A stretch of DNA of 64,000 bases from Gentiana macrophylla (GCA_026214975.1 CM047809.1:130373470-130437469), one strand, 5' to 3'; counted from the first letter of the stretch, positions 33,267 through 47,430 are shown. The notes: generated by a model not told the origin, from the letters alone. Program-made: numbers and translations.

Positions 33267-33614
33267 GGCTAAATTACAATTTTGGTCCTCTAACTAGACA
33301 CGTTTTTCGATTTTGGTCCTGGTTTTTCTCCGGCGACAATTTTAGTCTTGTAAGTGGTCTTTTTTTGCAAAAATAGTCTGAGCGCCGGAAAGACCACTTA
33401 CTGGGACTAAAATTGGTCTTTTTCGGCGACAATTTTAGTCATGTAAGTGGTCTCTTTCAGCGACAATTTTAGTCATATAAGTGGTTTTTCCGGCGTTTAG
33501 GACTATTTTTGCAAAAAAAAAGACCACTTATAGGACTAAAATTATCACCGGAGAAAAACCAGGACCAAAATCGAAAAATGTGTCTAGTTAGAGGACCAAA
33601 ATTGTAATTTAGCC
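33267..33614. mobile_element. MITE with long inverted repeats, 348 bp
   Basis: Arms of more than 100 bp pair nearly perfectly, beginning GGCTAAATTACAATTTTGG and ending CCAAAATTGTAATTTAGCC, with tca on both sides as a 3-bp duplication. Centre units around acaattttagtc.tgtaagtggtc are repeated. It interrupts the copia RNase H frame at FTD|AQLAD. Confidence 0.9.
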
Positions 33615-33908
33615 TCAGTAAAATTGTAGCAAACTGCAAGAGCACCTTTTAGGACTTGATGTCTTAAATAATGGACATCTATTTCAATATGTTTGGTACT
33701 GCATGGAAAACTGGATTCTGTGCCAGAGAATATGCCCCTATACAATAGATAATAGGTTTGGATTCCAACTTCAGTCCAAGTTCTGACTGCAACTAAGAAA
33801 CCTCTACTGTTGTATGTGCTAGACTTTTGTACACAGATTCAGTACTAGACCTTGACAATACCTACTGCTTCTTTGAGCTCCAAGAAACCATGGACTTCCC
33901 TAGGTAAT

Positions 33909-34510
33909 TGTTGAAAACACATATGAGAAGCTTGCAGTTTAAGAAAGATAAATCAGAAGCAATGCAAACATAAAGTATGGAGGAAATTGATAAAACACAT
34001 AAACAAAAATAACACAGTGGTTTAATGTGATTTCCAGCGTTGTGCCGACTACTTCACGGACAGAAAAAAGGGATATTTTATTATGCACAAAGTTACAAGG
34101 TATTTCTCACAAAGTGAAGACACACTCTTGAAAGACACACTCTAAATTGATTAGAACATTGGCATTTATAGGTATAAATCCCAAACCCTAACCGCCAAAG
34201 ATCTTTATCGGAATTGTCATAAATACCCCAGATATGGACCCCAGCTCCAGCTGTTATCCACCAGATGAAACTCGGCTCAAAACTGACTTTCCCAGACTTG
34301 TAACCAACTGCTTAGATGTAGAAGTCAGCTATACTCAGCGGACCAAAACTGACTGCTGACTTCAGAAGAAACTCAATTGGACTTCATCAAACTGACTTTC
34401 ACAGAACTGAATATACTTAACTGAACTGACCATCATTTTCAGTCTCTGTTTCTCAAAATAGTTCCACCAATTTATTTATCATTTTAGAGATCAAGTCACC
34501 AAAACTGACA
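33909..34510 (-). mobile_element. Solo LTR of the copia family
   Basis: 602 bp, TG...CA, flanked by perfect gtaat repeats (33904-33908 and 34511-34515). It contains the reverse complement of the family block (tggtttaatgtgatttccag.gttgtgccgactacttcac). No internal sequence or second LTR remains, so it arose by LTR-LTR recombination. Confidence 0.93.
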
Positions 34511-35045
34511 GTAATTATGCAGTACCCTGCAACTAACTTTCTATCATAGGGGTAGAAACCCCAGTCTGCATCACTATACCCAATTAAGTTGAGAGCAAAT
34601 GCATGCCATGATTTGGTGTGCCTTTGGGATACCTTAGGATTTTCTTGAGAGTCTGCCAGTTTATTTCAGTTTTTAGTTGAAGCATACATAAACTGACTTA
34701 GACAACGGTCACTTTGATAGACAACAGTCCAATTTTCAGACTTTTGTTATTTTGGGGTTCTTAGAAGAGTTTTTATTTGTACAACTTTTTGCAAAGTTAG
34801 TTTGATCGAATCACGTTTTCTTTTCCATTTAATCATTTAACTGGGCATGATTTTGCGTTTCAGTCTTTTTTTATATATCTGATTTTAGCCTTGTTTTTTC
34901 TTATATACTTTTGTTGTGACACAAATATTTCTCATATATTTAGCTGGCTTGTAGCGGGCCCACTAACTCCTAAACTCATTGTAGCAGTAGACTGCGTGGC
35001 TTTCGGAACAACTTTATTCACAACAATATATGATAAAAGCATACA

Positions 35046-35990
35046 TAAATTAATATACTTGGGACCGGAAGATTTTATTAATTTAGAGAGGTATTAATTT
35101 ATCGAAAAATTAATAATTATTAATTTATAGAGAGTTTTTGATATCAAACAAAATTAAATTTTAATTATATAAATTTAAATAGAATGAAATGTACTAATTT
35201 ATGTATTATACTTAATTCAATGTATATTAGTTACATATTCAATGTCTTTGTACATACAAGATTCAGGTGTACATACATTAATTTGATTCATTGTATTTTA
35301 CAACAAAAATATTCGAGTGTATAATAGTGATAGCATGTACTACCGTGTATATAAACAAGATAAAAAATATAAATTAAAAAAAAAAAACAACAACAACCAT
35401 ACCAAACAATGGCTTCTCATCTCAAAAGGTGTCGCAAAAGCAACAATAGTGATGAAATAAGAAAATGGATGTCAATAGCCTGTTAGATTATCCAGGGTGA
35501 AAATGGCCCAGCGTGTTGGGAGAGGTCAGGACCTTAGAAGAAATTGCAAATACCATTCTTGAAAATAATCTTTGAAGATGATGTTGAAGACGATACAACA
35601 CCTTTAGAAGCCATTACACGTAAAGAAGCACTCAACGATCAAAGTGACTTAACAACTTTTTGATGCGATTCAAAGCACCACACCGAACTTTTGGATGCAA
35701 TAAGGAAGATTAGAAATTAAACAATGATTTAAACTTTAAGAAAAAACAGACAACAATAGAATCATATTTTACTAAATTGTAACATATATATTTTTGTGAT
35801 TATGAAGAATTATTAATTTATGATATTATTGAGACTGTATATCTATACAGGGATTTTCTAAAAATTGTTATCTTATTATCTTATCGAAATTGATCATTTT
35901 TTGAACTGACCAAAGTCGGGACCGGAGAAAAATATTATTTTAGAGAGGTTATTAATTTAAAGAGTATTAATTTATAAAGGTTTTACTGTA
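35046..35990 (+). mobile_element. pogo/Tigger-like element remnant
   Basis: Right end agagaggttattaatttaaagagtattaatttataaaggttttactgt (35943-35990) carries the plant pogo terminus (reverse complement ACAGTAAAACCT). Inverted counterparts ttaatttagagaggtattaattta lie at 35080-35100. The outermost left bases are lost. Confidence 0.75.
35409..35782 (+). pseudogene. Tigger/CENP-B-like transposase C-terminus remnant
   Basis: In several frames: TPLEAITRKEAL, NNFLMRFKAP, and LNNDLNFKKKQTTIESYFTK (about 35713-35775), the conserved end of plant tigger/jerky-type transposases. DDE and DNA-binding parts are not seen. In-frame stops and frame changes show it is dead. Confidence 0.75.
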
Positions 35991-36142
35991 TTCATAAAAG
36001 TTCGACCTATGAACAACTTTATGAATTCGTGGACTAGTTCTATTGAAAATTACTACAAAGGACGAACCATATGAATTTTGCAAGGATAATAAAAAAAATA
36101 TATTACATTTATAATATAAAATGAATTTTGAATCAGTTGGAT

Positions 36143-36260
36143 CGAATATGGCCTAGTGGTACATGTCAACGCGCTTTCTAATGAGAATCAGGGTTTGATT
36201 TTCATCCACCTCTGATATATTAAAAATTCCTTTCCCTATTAATTCCCCAACATTTTTTAA
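36143..36260 (+). mobile_element. tRNA-derived SINE fragment
   Basis: A box tggcctagtggtacatg and B box gggtttgatttt at SINE spacing; the head resembles the SINE pair at 15.1-15.6 kb. Confidence 0.65.
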
Positions 36261-36544
36261 ATAAAAAATGAACTGAGTTTGAGCAACATAAGCTGACTTA
36301 AATTCAAAATTCTTAATATAAGCAAATATCCAGTTTGGTCTGCCTTGAAACACTTTTAATTTCTTCTAAATGAAAACAATTTCTCCGAATTCGTTTCCTA
36401 ACATTTTTTCTTATCCTTTTTAAAAGGGAGGGTTACCTTATTATCCGAAAGTCGGAGGGATTCAAAATTTTTCCCACAAAGGTGACAAGCATGTCTATCA
36501 AGAGGAATCAAGCAATCACTAGTACTGTCGCTGCACCAAAGTGA

Positions 36545-37276
<732 letters not shown>

Positions 37277-37647
37277 CTCATAGGTGAGGGTGAGGGTGAG
37301 GGTTCGGATTCGAATCTGACTCCTTTGCAGCAGTGCGAGAGAATCTTTGACTGCAATCCCGCCGGAGAAATCCCCGATTGTCTGAAGAACGGTTGTGATG
37401 AGTGCATCCCAGAGCAAGATGACCGAGGTAATTAAAGATACGGGTACAACATTCTGTTCCATAGCCCCTATTATCAATGAACCTATTTATGAGGATTGCG
37501 AGGAAATGGATGGCTGTGATGCAGATCCGAATCCGGATGCAGGTCCGGATCCGAATGCCAAAATTTGCCCCGATTATTTTCATGGGTGCGTCAAAGATGA
37601 TGAGGGTACGTACTGCTCCTCCGTACCCCTTGAACGCATTAATTAGA

Positions 37648-38320
37648 AATTCTGGATCATCATAAATTTACGATTATATTGAACCTTCAATCAATACATG
37701 CAATTGGCTAGTGGCCAGGTGTAATTGAGGTATGTCATTTGTGTTTTCTATGAGAATCATTCTACTGTCATAACAACCATTATGTATCATTGATTACTGT
37801 GGATTTATAATTACATTATAATCGGTGGGGCCTACGTCATAATCAATTGTATAAAAAAAAGTTGTATTACTTATCGTGCCATAACGTACCGTTAAGATAG
37901 TGACGGTTTTTTTTTCCTATTATTCTAAACTTTATTGGGTATCAATTAAGATGGTTGGTTACTCTATGAGTTGAATAAATTAATGTGTAAGTCTGTTTTT
38001 CTTTCTTTGTTTTTACTTTAATTTAATATAGTCAAAGACATGTACTACTTCAATGAAGATATAGTGTTACCTTAGCTTTTCATACCAAAGCTTTGCATAA
38101 TTTATATTCACAAGTTGAAAGAGTTTGAATGTAATAGCACAGTTGTTATCCACAACAAATCGAATCTATTTTCGGAATACCACCGTGACATTCTTTCTCT
38201 AAAAAGCCGAATTTAAATTCAGCATTTGACTTTTAAAAGTCGAATATCTATTTTCTACCTTTGTAAAGGCAAACATAAGCTATAAAATAGTGTTATAGAT
38301 ACATTGTGGTGACAATGATA
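37648..38320 (+). repeat. CRP3 3' flank, duplicate of the CRP2 flank
   Basis: Collinear with 32110-32660, with extra sequence at 37800-37920. It ends at acattgtggtg, also present at 32640. Confidence 0.85.
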
Positions 38321-38930
38321 TATATCACTTTTAACAACCAAACTTTGTCCTACTCATGAAATAATAACTACTTATTTTAGGGTACTAATGACGATTGATT
38401 AAGGATTCAGATATAATACCCGTGCCACAACAACAACAAAAAAACCGTGCCACAACGATCGACACACAAGACAGTTTTACATCATTCATCACGATATATG
38501 ACTCAACTCGTGGATCGATACAAAACCCTATTTGCCCTTGCAATACGAAGTATAGTTGTATTCGACGCACGTGCCGCATGCAGTAGTCAGGACAACCGGT
38601 TTGCTCAATCACATTGCAGCCAGTTGTACGTTAGCCTGCAAGAATCGTCCGGTAATGACCTAATAATCTCATTTGCTGTAATAGTCATTGATTCTTTGTA
38701 CTTGATGCTTGTCTTTGTTGAAGGTAAAAACCTTGATTTCCTCAAACTTTCAGATGTGGCAAAAGTTCCTAGTAAAAATGTAAGAATATGTACTCAACAA
38801 GTTAATTTTAAGAGAAGAGTAATGTTAGTTTTACAGTAATAATAGCTACAACAACTAACCAGAACATAGATTTATATAGTGATCTTGATATATATAGGAC
38901 ATATTGATTGGTATGGATCGAACGCTTTGT

Positions 38931-39260
38931 GGCGGATCCAGAAACTTGATTCACTAGGGCATGAAATGAAATTTAAAGATTCCACACCGGAGGCTCATGC
39001 AAGCAGTGGTGGATAAAAAATTTCTTCAAAATGAAATTTAAAGATTCCACCGGAGGCTCATGCAAGCAGTGGTGGATCAAAAATTTCTTCAAGTGGTTGC
39101 ATCGGATGAAATTCGAAGATCCACCTAAGGTATTAGTGAATAGTGATGGTTTTATATTTTTTAACAACAAAACTAAATATTTTAATAGCACCAAAAGAAA
39201 AATATGGATCTCACTAGGGGCATTGCCACCGTCTAAAGGCTTTAGGCCTGCCCCTTGTCA
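38931..39260. repeat. Transposon-like segment with 64-bp tandem duplication
   Basis: The left edge gtggcggatccagaaa resembles hAT MITE ends. Two tandem copies of gaaatttaaagattccac...ggaggctcatgcaagcagtgg lie at 38965-39028 and 39029-39092. No clear right terminus was found. Confidence 0.5.
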
Positions 39261-39839
39261 CGAATTTCTTTGAATTCAACTTAAAGATTAAAGTAGTTAT
39301 CTCTCTCTCTCGTTTTTTCTCCTCACAAATATTCCATCCACTTTATTCAAAACAAACGAGACAACATTTCAACCCTATTTTATTCAAATCAAGTGGAAAT
39401 ATTTCACGTCCAAAAACCAAAATGGATTCCATAAAATCCATCAAAAGAAACCCCGGATATACATTTTCATCTGCCACTGTGGGCCCCACCACAAGGTGTG
39501 AAAGTATGTAAGCTAGCATTTGATAACAGAACGGTAGCGAAGAATGAGGCAGTAATCAGTTAATAGATAGATATATAGATGAACAAAGGGAGGATATATA
39601 TATCTTATATTATATTTTCAATCGAAAAACCGTCAAATTAACCCGTTTTAGCCAATTGACCCGCCTCTGACCCGTTTTCGACCTAAAGATTACCCTCCTC
39701 AACGCCGCACTTTCTGCCAACTCCAAAACCCCATCAAATCGTGCCAAAAAAAACCATCTCCTTACAACCGCACAAATCCATTTCCCGGCCCACGTTTAAC
39801 CCCTTCCCATTTTCTCTTCAACCAATAACCGCGCAAACC

Positions 39840-41700
39840 CTGTCGTCGTTGTCGGAATCGATAACTTCAATTCATATTACGATCCATTTCTCAAAAAGGG
39901 TCGTCAAGATCTGCTACAGAAACACCAGATTTTTGTAGTGGCAGCCGATATCAATGACGGAGAGCTTCTTAAGAAGTTGTTCGACATTGTTCCTTTCACT
40001 CATGTACTCCACTTTCCATTTTCTGAAGGGCATCGAACCGACCAGCCAGCAAGTTTGTATGCAGCTACAAAGAAACTAGGTGAAGTCCGGGTATTTCATT
40101 AACCGGGTTGAGATTATTCTGATTTGTTATGGACGTTGCCTCATTTTGTGCTTAAAATATCTATGGAAGGTTGGCTGATGTTAAGGTTCCCACCTTTATG
40201 ACGATTTGATGCCAATTCAAATCAGTCCTTTTCCGATTCCGAAGCATTAAATCCTGTTTTCCACATCCGATTCAATTCAGGAAGTCTCTATCATTTCTAT
40301 GCATTATTCATTCATATTATGCGTTAAAATCTGTACGACATGAATCTGAGCGGAATGCAACTTGAAACTACCTTGGTTTTGATGAACTTAATTTGATTAA
40401 GAAGTTCTGTTTCAATGCAACTTGAAGCTACCTTGGTTTTGTGGTTTTGCTGGGATATTATTTCACGATAACCATATTTACGATGTACATCTGCATCACG
40501 ATAACCATATTTACGATGTACATTTGCAGGGGTGTCGATTATTTCCGTTGAGAAAATCTACGTCGTCACCGGCGATGACGACGGAGTCCGGAAATCAGGC
40601 TGATTTTGCAGGGCTGCCGATTATTTACGTTGAGAAAATCTACGTCCTCACCGGCGATGAAGATGGAGTTCGGAAATCGGGCTGATACCGAGTGTTGCAG
40701 AATCTGAGAACTAGATATATGAACTTAACGAAATATATGTGAGTTTTTTTGTTTTGTTTTGTTTTCCTTTCTGGCTGAAGTTTCTTTCCCATTGTCTTCG
40801 GAGTAGCATCAAACTTTTCTTTTTGACATTGTGACAGACTTACACAGGGAATATATTAATTGCGATTCATACCATACATTGCTGAAATTACTTTTTCATA
40901 TTGCTGTAAACCTTCACGTATGACTTTATTCCCATTGCCATAAACAAATGACTTTTTTCCCATTGCTGTAAACCTTCCATTTTCCACATGTTTTTGATGT
41001 TACTGATGTTGCTTACAGGTTGAAGTCTTGCAGTTCAGCTAATTAGCATTGTGTCATACATAGCAGTGTCGATGATCTTAGGGGTGATTTTCCGAGTTTT
41101 CCGAGTTTTGTATTTCAATAACTATTTAATAAGATGTTATGCTTAGGGAAATGTTTGCTTATCCATCTGTGGGGATTCTGGGAATTCATGGCAATTCATG
41201 TGACTACTCCGTATGATAATTCGAATGGTTGTTTTGCTAACTTGATAATGGTTGCGGTGATAATTTGGCTTTTACGCTAAAGGAATTTGTGTTGAAAGTT
41301 TCATATTAAGGTGAGTGTACTACAACTGCAATGGCATTGTAATAGATCTGTGAATACGACGGTCATCGTAATATTTGCACAATAAACCGTCTCTGCTTAC
41401 TCCTTATGTGTTGAAAAGATGGTTTGTACCTTTTTTATACATTTTTTTGGCATTAACCGGGTTGAGATTTTTCACCATTTATGCCCCATGGGGAAGACTC
41501 GATATGGCGTATTTTTTCTTCACAAAAGATATTCATCAAGGGAACACAATTAATCTCTATGTGACCAACGGTGATAAAGAGGTGGCGCGTGATTTCACAT
41601 ACGTTGATGATATCGTTAAAGGGTGATTAGGGGCTTTGGATACAGCAGAAAAGAGCACCGGTAGCGGTGGTAAGAAGCGGCGGCCGGCGCAGTTGCGGGT
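39840..41700 (+). pseudogene. UDP-glucuronate 4-epimerase (GAE) fragments
   Basis: Segment 1 (39840-40090) encodes GIDNFNSYYDPFLKKGRQDL and KLFDIVPFTHVLHF, then jumps to FSEGHRTDQPASLYAATKK with the catalytic YxxxK, having lost the intervening SSVYG region. Segment 2 (41445-41700) encodes [36 protein letters not shown] and LDTAEKSTGSGGKKR. These match plant GAE, a Golgi enzyme that makes UDP-galacturonate for pectin. The N-terminal membrane anchor and NAD-binding GxxGxxG are missing. The two segments are separated by 1.35 kb, with a 19-bp repeat (cattaaccgggttgagatt) at 40097 and 41451. Confidence 0.9.
40484..40690 (+). repeat. Two tandem duplications inside the GAE gap
   Basis: cacgataaccatatttacgatgtacat is doubled at about 40467-40530. 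A unit of about 88 bp beginning tttgcagggg/ctg.cgattattt.cgttgagaaaat is doubled at 40530-40690. Each 88-bp unit is preceded by ttttgcag, like a splice acceptor, and can encode IYVEKIYVLTGDEDGVRKSG, which I do not recognise. A further captured exon is possible. Confidence 0.5.
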
Positions 41701-41988
41701 CTAATGATACTTTACCTTTACGTTTGCAGGTGTGTATCTTCTGATTTTTTTTCGCCTCATTTATTTCTGCTTATTCTTATTAAAGGTAGATAAGGTTGAA
41801 ATACTTCGTTGGCATATCCAGATTGTTTACGATTGAGTGGTTTGTGAAGCATTAAACTGATTCAATTTCATTGTGTATTAAAACCAGTATGTATCATTCT
41901 TCTCTCACAGATGGATTTCTATCACTCATCAAGAACCAGCAACAAAATCAAGGTCTGAAGATTCTTTTTTTCGATTTTCAAGTTTTGA

Positions 41989-43284
<1,296 letters not shown>

Positions 43285-43433
43285 AGATATGTCACCTTTT
43301 GTTTGTTTGCATTGAATTCGTGTGTGTGTTGAATTTTCTTGCAGTTTACATGCTTTTGCTGAATATTTGTTTAAGGATTTGAGTACACCTAGAATTTCAG
43401 TAACAACATTAATAGATGGTGGTACTAATTGCA

Positions 43434-43584
43434 GATCTTGGAGAGATAGCTCGAGCAAAGTTTGATTTCGATGTGGTTGGCCATTATGCCAGGCCCGAAG
43501 TGCCAAGCATCATTGTGAGAGACCATCCAACAACTCCAGTGACTTACTTCCACGTCTGAGAAAGCATTGACTAATTCGAAGTAG
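43434..43584 (+). pseudogene. Nitrilase 4-like C-terminal exon fragment
   Basis: Preceded by aattgcag (splice-acceptor-like), the frame reads [37 protein letters not shown], then shifts by two bases to [12 protein letters not shown] and a stop at 43582-43584. [16 protein letters not shown] is the signature near the C-terminus of plant NIT4 (beta-cyanoalanine nitrilase/hydratase). Catalytic Glu, Lys and Cys lie upstream and are not present. It follows the PRISE fragment after 150 bp in the same orientation. Confidence 0.88.
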
Positions 43585-43980
43585 TATTTCATTTTGCTCC
43601 TTTGCTTATTTTGTGATGGATGATGGGTGGCAAGCATGCCTGCTGAAAATAAGGGTATTATTGTACTTTTTAGTAGCATTAGTAAAGTTATTTTCTTTCC
43701 GATCGATTTCTCATCGGTTTTGTTTTTGTTTTTGCAGTTTGTAGCTATGAAGGAAAGGCGTGATACCAAGTTAGTAAGCTGATATCTATGTGGTTTCGTT
43801 GATTTATGATTAGATCTGTTTTGTGTTTTGAGGTTTTACTGCAACAATTTAGTCACTTGAAAAACATGGTTTTTGCAATGTAAAGTTGAATGTTGTGCTT
43901 TATCATATATGCAATTTTTATTTACAATTTATTTTTAGTGTTTACGTTTCTCCAGATGTCATCCTCATGCATGAGTTCCT

Positions 43981-43982
<2 letters not shown>
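43585..43982 (+). other. Unassigned; possible further captured exon
   Basis: gtttttgtttttgcag at 43723-43738 followed by tttgtagctatgaaggaaaggcgtgataccaag looks like an acceptor and a short exon (FVAMKERRDTK), source not recognised. Confidence 0.3.

Positions 43983-44028
<46 letters not shown>
43983..44028. repeat. (TA)n microsatellite
   Basis: About 22 TA units followed by (ATA)n, inside the CRP4 intron. Confidence 0.95.
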
Positions 44029-44029
<1 letters not shown>

Positions 44030-44109
44030 ATAATAATATGTTTTGAAGGTGTTTTAAATCAATATACCCATAAATCGGACCCAAACCCATAATTAACCCG
44101 ACCCAAATC

Positions 44110-44640
44110 CTCTAAAGATTTCTTTTGAATTCAAAGAAAATGTGTTAATGCCCGAATTTAATACTTTCCAAAGTTAAATAAATTGCATTAATACCTCAAT
44201 TTGAAAATAAAATAATAAATACATTAGTACCGCATTTTGTAACCGAACATTTTTTTTTGTATTCAATAAAATGTGTTAGTGCTTGAATTTAATGCTTTCC
44301 TAAGTAATGTAAATTGTATTAATACCTGAATTTGAAAATTATGAGAAAAAGAAAAGAAAATAAATAAATACATTAATACCTAAATTTGAAAATGAAAAAA
44401 ATAACTGCATTAATACCTCATTTTGCTGCCGTAGAATTATGCACCCATTTCGCAATCTTTGCCAAAAAATATGATTTTCTTTTAATTCAAAGAAATGGGT
44501 TTTTTAAAAGATAAAAATGATTTAATACCCGAATTTAATGCTTTCTTAAAATGGAATAAATTACATTAATACCTAATTTTGAAAAGAAAATAAATGATTA
44601 TGTCAATACCTCAATTTGAAAAAGAGAAAAATAATAATAA
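44110..44640. repeat. Diverged tandem repeat, CRP4 intron
   Basis: Three to four copies of a unit of about 130-180 bp containing gtgttaatgc.cgaatttaatgctttcc.aa...ttgcattaatacct.aatttgaaaa. The rest of the intron (44641-45580) is AT-rich with nothing recognised. Confidence 0.7.
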
Positions 44641-45582
44641 CTCATTATAGTCAAGTTGCACTCCTGTTGTATTGATGTATTTTTTCGTATTAGATTTTAA
44701 ATCGTAGTGTATAGATAGACCTTTGACCAATTATATAGGACTGTTTACCATCATTTCAATGTTGTACATATGACCATAATATTTTTAATCAAATTTTATT
44801 GTATATTTATATTTTAAACTTTTTTACATAAGATTTAACATTTTTATGAAAATCATCATATGAGTAAATTGTTGCTCCACCTTTTTGTGAGCTTGAAATC
44901 TTGCTTTTGCGCTTGGATGTTTTTTATTTAAAACATTGTTGTTCAACAAAGTCATTTATGTAAATGTTTGTAATTTCATGGGTAAGGTGGTGAATGAGAT
45001 GTAGGATAGATGTAGGATATGGGTGAATGACAGCGTGACCTTACTCATTGATTATTTAGACATACATGAGCACAAATATGTCTTCTTTTCCAGATTTTTT
45101 TTTATGCTAGGTGTCAATTTTTCTTAAAGGTTATATTAGATGACAAAATTCAGATTTGATTTGACAGTGAGGCAAAATCCATGAAGTATTATACTGATTT
45201 GTAATCTTATCTTTATTTTATATTTGTGATCCATTGTTTTATTTTCACCACTTTGTATTTTCATACCCGTCATAATGCACTGGGTTTTTAGGCTAATATA
45301 TATATATTTGTCAGGAATGACAAAATTATCAAAAAAAATCGGGATAGAAGAAAAGCGTAATTTAATCGGATGACAAAAGAACAATTATGAAGTAAAATAT
45401 GAAGTAACAAATGTGGAATAGAGTAAATATGAAGTACAATTGTAAAACACAAAGAACATTAACACGTGAAGAACAATTTTAAAGTAACAATTGTGATTTT
45501 TATCCTTTATAATCATGAAAATATTCTTTTATTCTTGAGCATCTATTTATTAATTTTTTTGTCATGTGTGCGTTTCTTCCAC

Positions 45583-45603
45583 TATATATATATATATACA
45601 TAC

Positions 45604-45657
<54 letters not shown>
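45583..45657. repeat. (TA)n/(TACA)n microsatellite
   Basis: Compound repeat just inside the CRP4 donor site (minus strand), six bases from exon 1. Confidence 0.95.
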
Positions 45658-46079
45658 CTAACCAAACAATATGAAGAGGATGAAAAAGATGAAGATACAC
45701 ATTAGCTTGGCCATCTTCTCTTGCTTTGATAATTAATGAAGTAATGCTTTGTAGAAGAAACAATGGAAAATAATCAAAAAATTATGTTCTTGATACTTTG
45801 AAATCTGCTAGTATTTTGGTTCTTCTTCATTTCACAATAGGGAGTAATATATATTACATCTCATAGTCTATTTAATAATCTATGTTTGTTTTTTACACGA
45901 TTAAGAAAAGTGTAATTAATATTTTAAATCTCAATAAATGATCCAATATTTTTTACATTTATGTCCTTGAAGTAATACTTTTATCATAAATGTAATCATA
46001 TTGGATCGTTTAATGAATTGGCGATTAATTACATTTTTTTACTGTCGATGAAAAAATCATCAACGTATTATTAAAATAA

Positions 46080-46945
46080 ACGGAGAAGTATTTAATAGCC
46101 ACATATCATATCATTTCTTTTGACACCACGCGCGATAGCCACATTCAACTTGCAGAGGTTGAATGTATATTTCAACGCTTTGTAAAGTGGATTTTTCTGA
46201 AATATTGTGATGCGTATAGAGTCGTTTTCTAAATTGCCAGCGTTTTTACCAAAGTAAATTTCTCGATTGTTCGCATTCTTTTGTAAGGAAGCATATGTCG
46301 TCTTTCTTTTTGTTCTTTTAGAGGAGGCCTGTCAATTTCATAGTTGTACTTATTGAGGCCACATTGGATTTACTTTTGCGAAATCTGTAAAGCTCGAATT
46401 TAAGTTTAATTTTTGACTTTGCGAAAGGTTCGAATGTCTTTTCGATCCTTCTAAAGTAGGATTTTCCCAAAATTTGATACAACGATAGATTCTCGTGTTT
46501 GCAAATTTACGGTGTTTGTTTTTGGAATGCCAGATTTTTTTCCGAAGCAAATCTTTCGATTTGTTTGCTTTCTTTTGTAAGGAGCATGTGTCGTTTTTTT
46601 TTTTTTTTTTGAGGAGGGTGTCAAATTAACGGTTGTTATTGGCGCGCGTCAAGCCATTTTGAAGACTTGCGGTGATATTCGACTCCATGAAAATCAAAAT
46701 TAACCTTAAAATTCGACTTTCATAAGTTCGATGTCTATTTCAAACTATGTACAATGAAATTTTTCCTAAAATATGATGTCGCGATAGATTTGATATATAC
46801 AAATAACTGCCTTTTTTGAAATGCCAACTAATTTTTCCAAAGTTAAATCCTTCGATTTGTTTACTTTCACTCGTGATGGAACATACGTCGTCTTTTGTTT
46901 TGTAGTTTTACGGAGGCCGGTCAAATACCACGACGCTTTATTTGT
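46080..46945. repeat. Three diverged tandem units of about 290 bp
   Basis: Each unit has the order: gaggttcgaatgt.tatttc, aagt.gaattttcc.aaaatttg, gcgatagattc, aatgccag, ttttccaaagtaaatc.ttcgatttgtt, ctttcttttgtaaggaa.catatgtcgtcttt, gaggagg.tgtcaa. Units start near 46140, 46400 and 46690. The word gtcgaat.tctattttctacctttgtaaa at 38230 and 32590 (CRP flanks) is related to the unit start. Frames are closed. Confidence 0.7.
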
Positions 46946-47427
46946 CTTTTATATTAACCAGTTTTACCCTTTCATGATCAATAACCAGATATGCAAAAGC
47001 ATTAAAACCAACTCAAACTCGAAAAACCAAAACATCAAAAATCGAGACGGCAATTGTTATCGGCAACCCATCGAACCTACTTTCAGGACATTACAATATT
47101 CAAAACACATAACAAATTAAACTTGATAAATCAAGTCTTCTAATCCAGACATCAGTTTTAGCACAACTTAATTCTACTCCTGAAATAACTAATCATACCT
47201 AATAACTTCAAGGTTTTCACCAACATGAAATATTGAAAAAATGCAAGGAAAAATAATTCTAATCGAAAAAACATTAACTAAACCCACAATCCGATAATTA
47301 TCCCTTAATGATGATTGATTAATTAAGATTAACATTATAATGATTGATTAATTCTAGAACATTTTTCGAGTATACGTGCACAATTTTATCGAACCAGGAT
47401 TCTCTACAGTCACTTTACGGGTCTGTG

Positions 47428-47430
<3 letters not shown>
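46946..47430. other. CRP6 3' flank
   Basis: ttttaccctttcatgatcaataaccagatatgcaaaagcattaaaac recurs, diverged, at 55790-55850. No gene seen. A (TA)n tract lies at 47431-47459. Confidence 0.45.

Larger units (their letters stand above)
33246..34765 (-). pseudogene. Copia RT/RNase H remnant split by two insertions
   Basis: Starting near 34765 the minus strand encodes NKLADSQEN-type RT end sequence and IGYSDADWGFYPYDRK.VAGYC (about 34590-34520). After the solo LTR come MVSWSSKKQ and SRSSTESVYKSLAHTTVE (33890-33800), then KHIEIDVHYLRHQV and FTDAQLADIIH, split by a MITE. Several stops and frameshifts are present. Confidence 0.9.
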
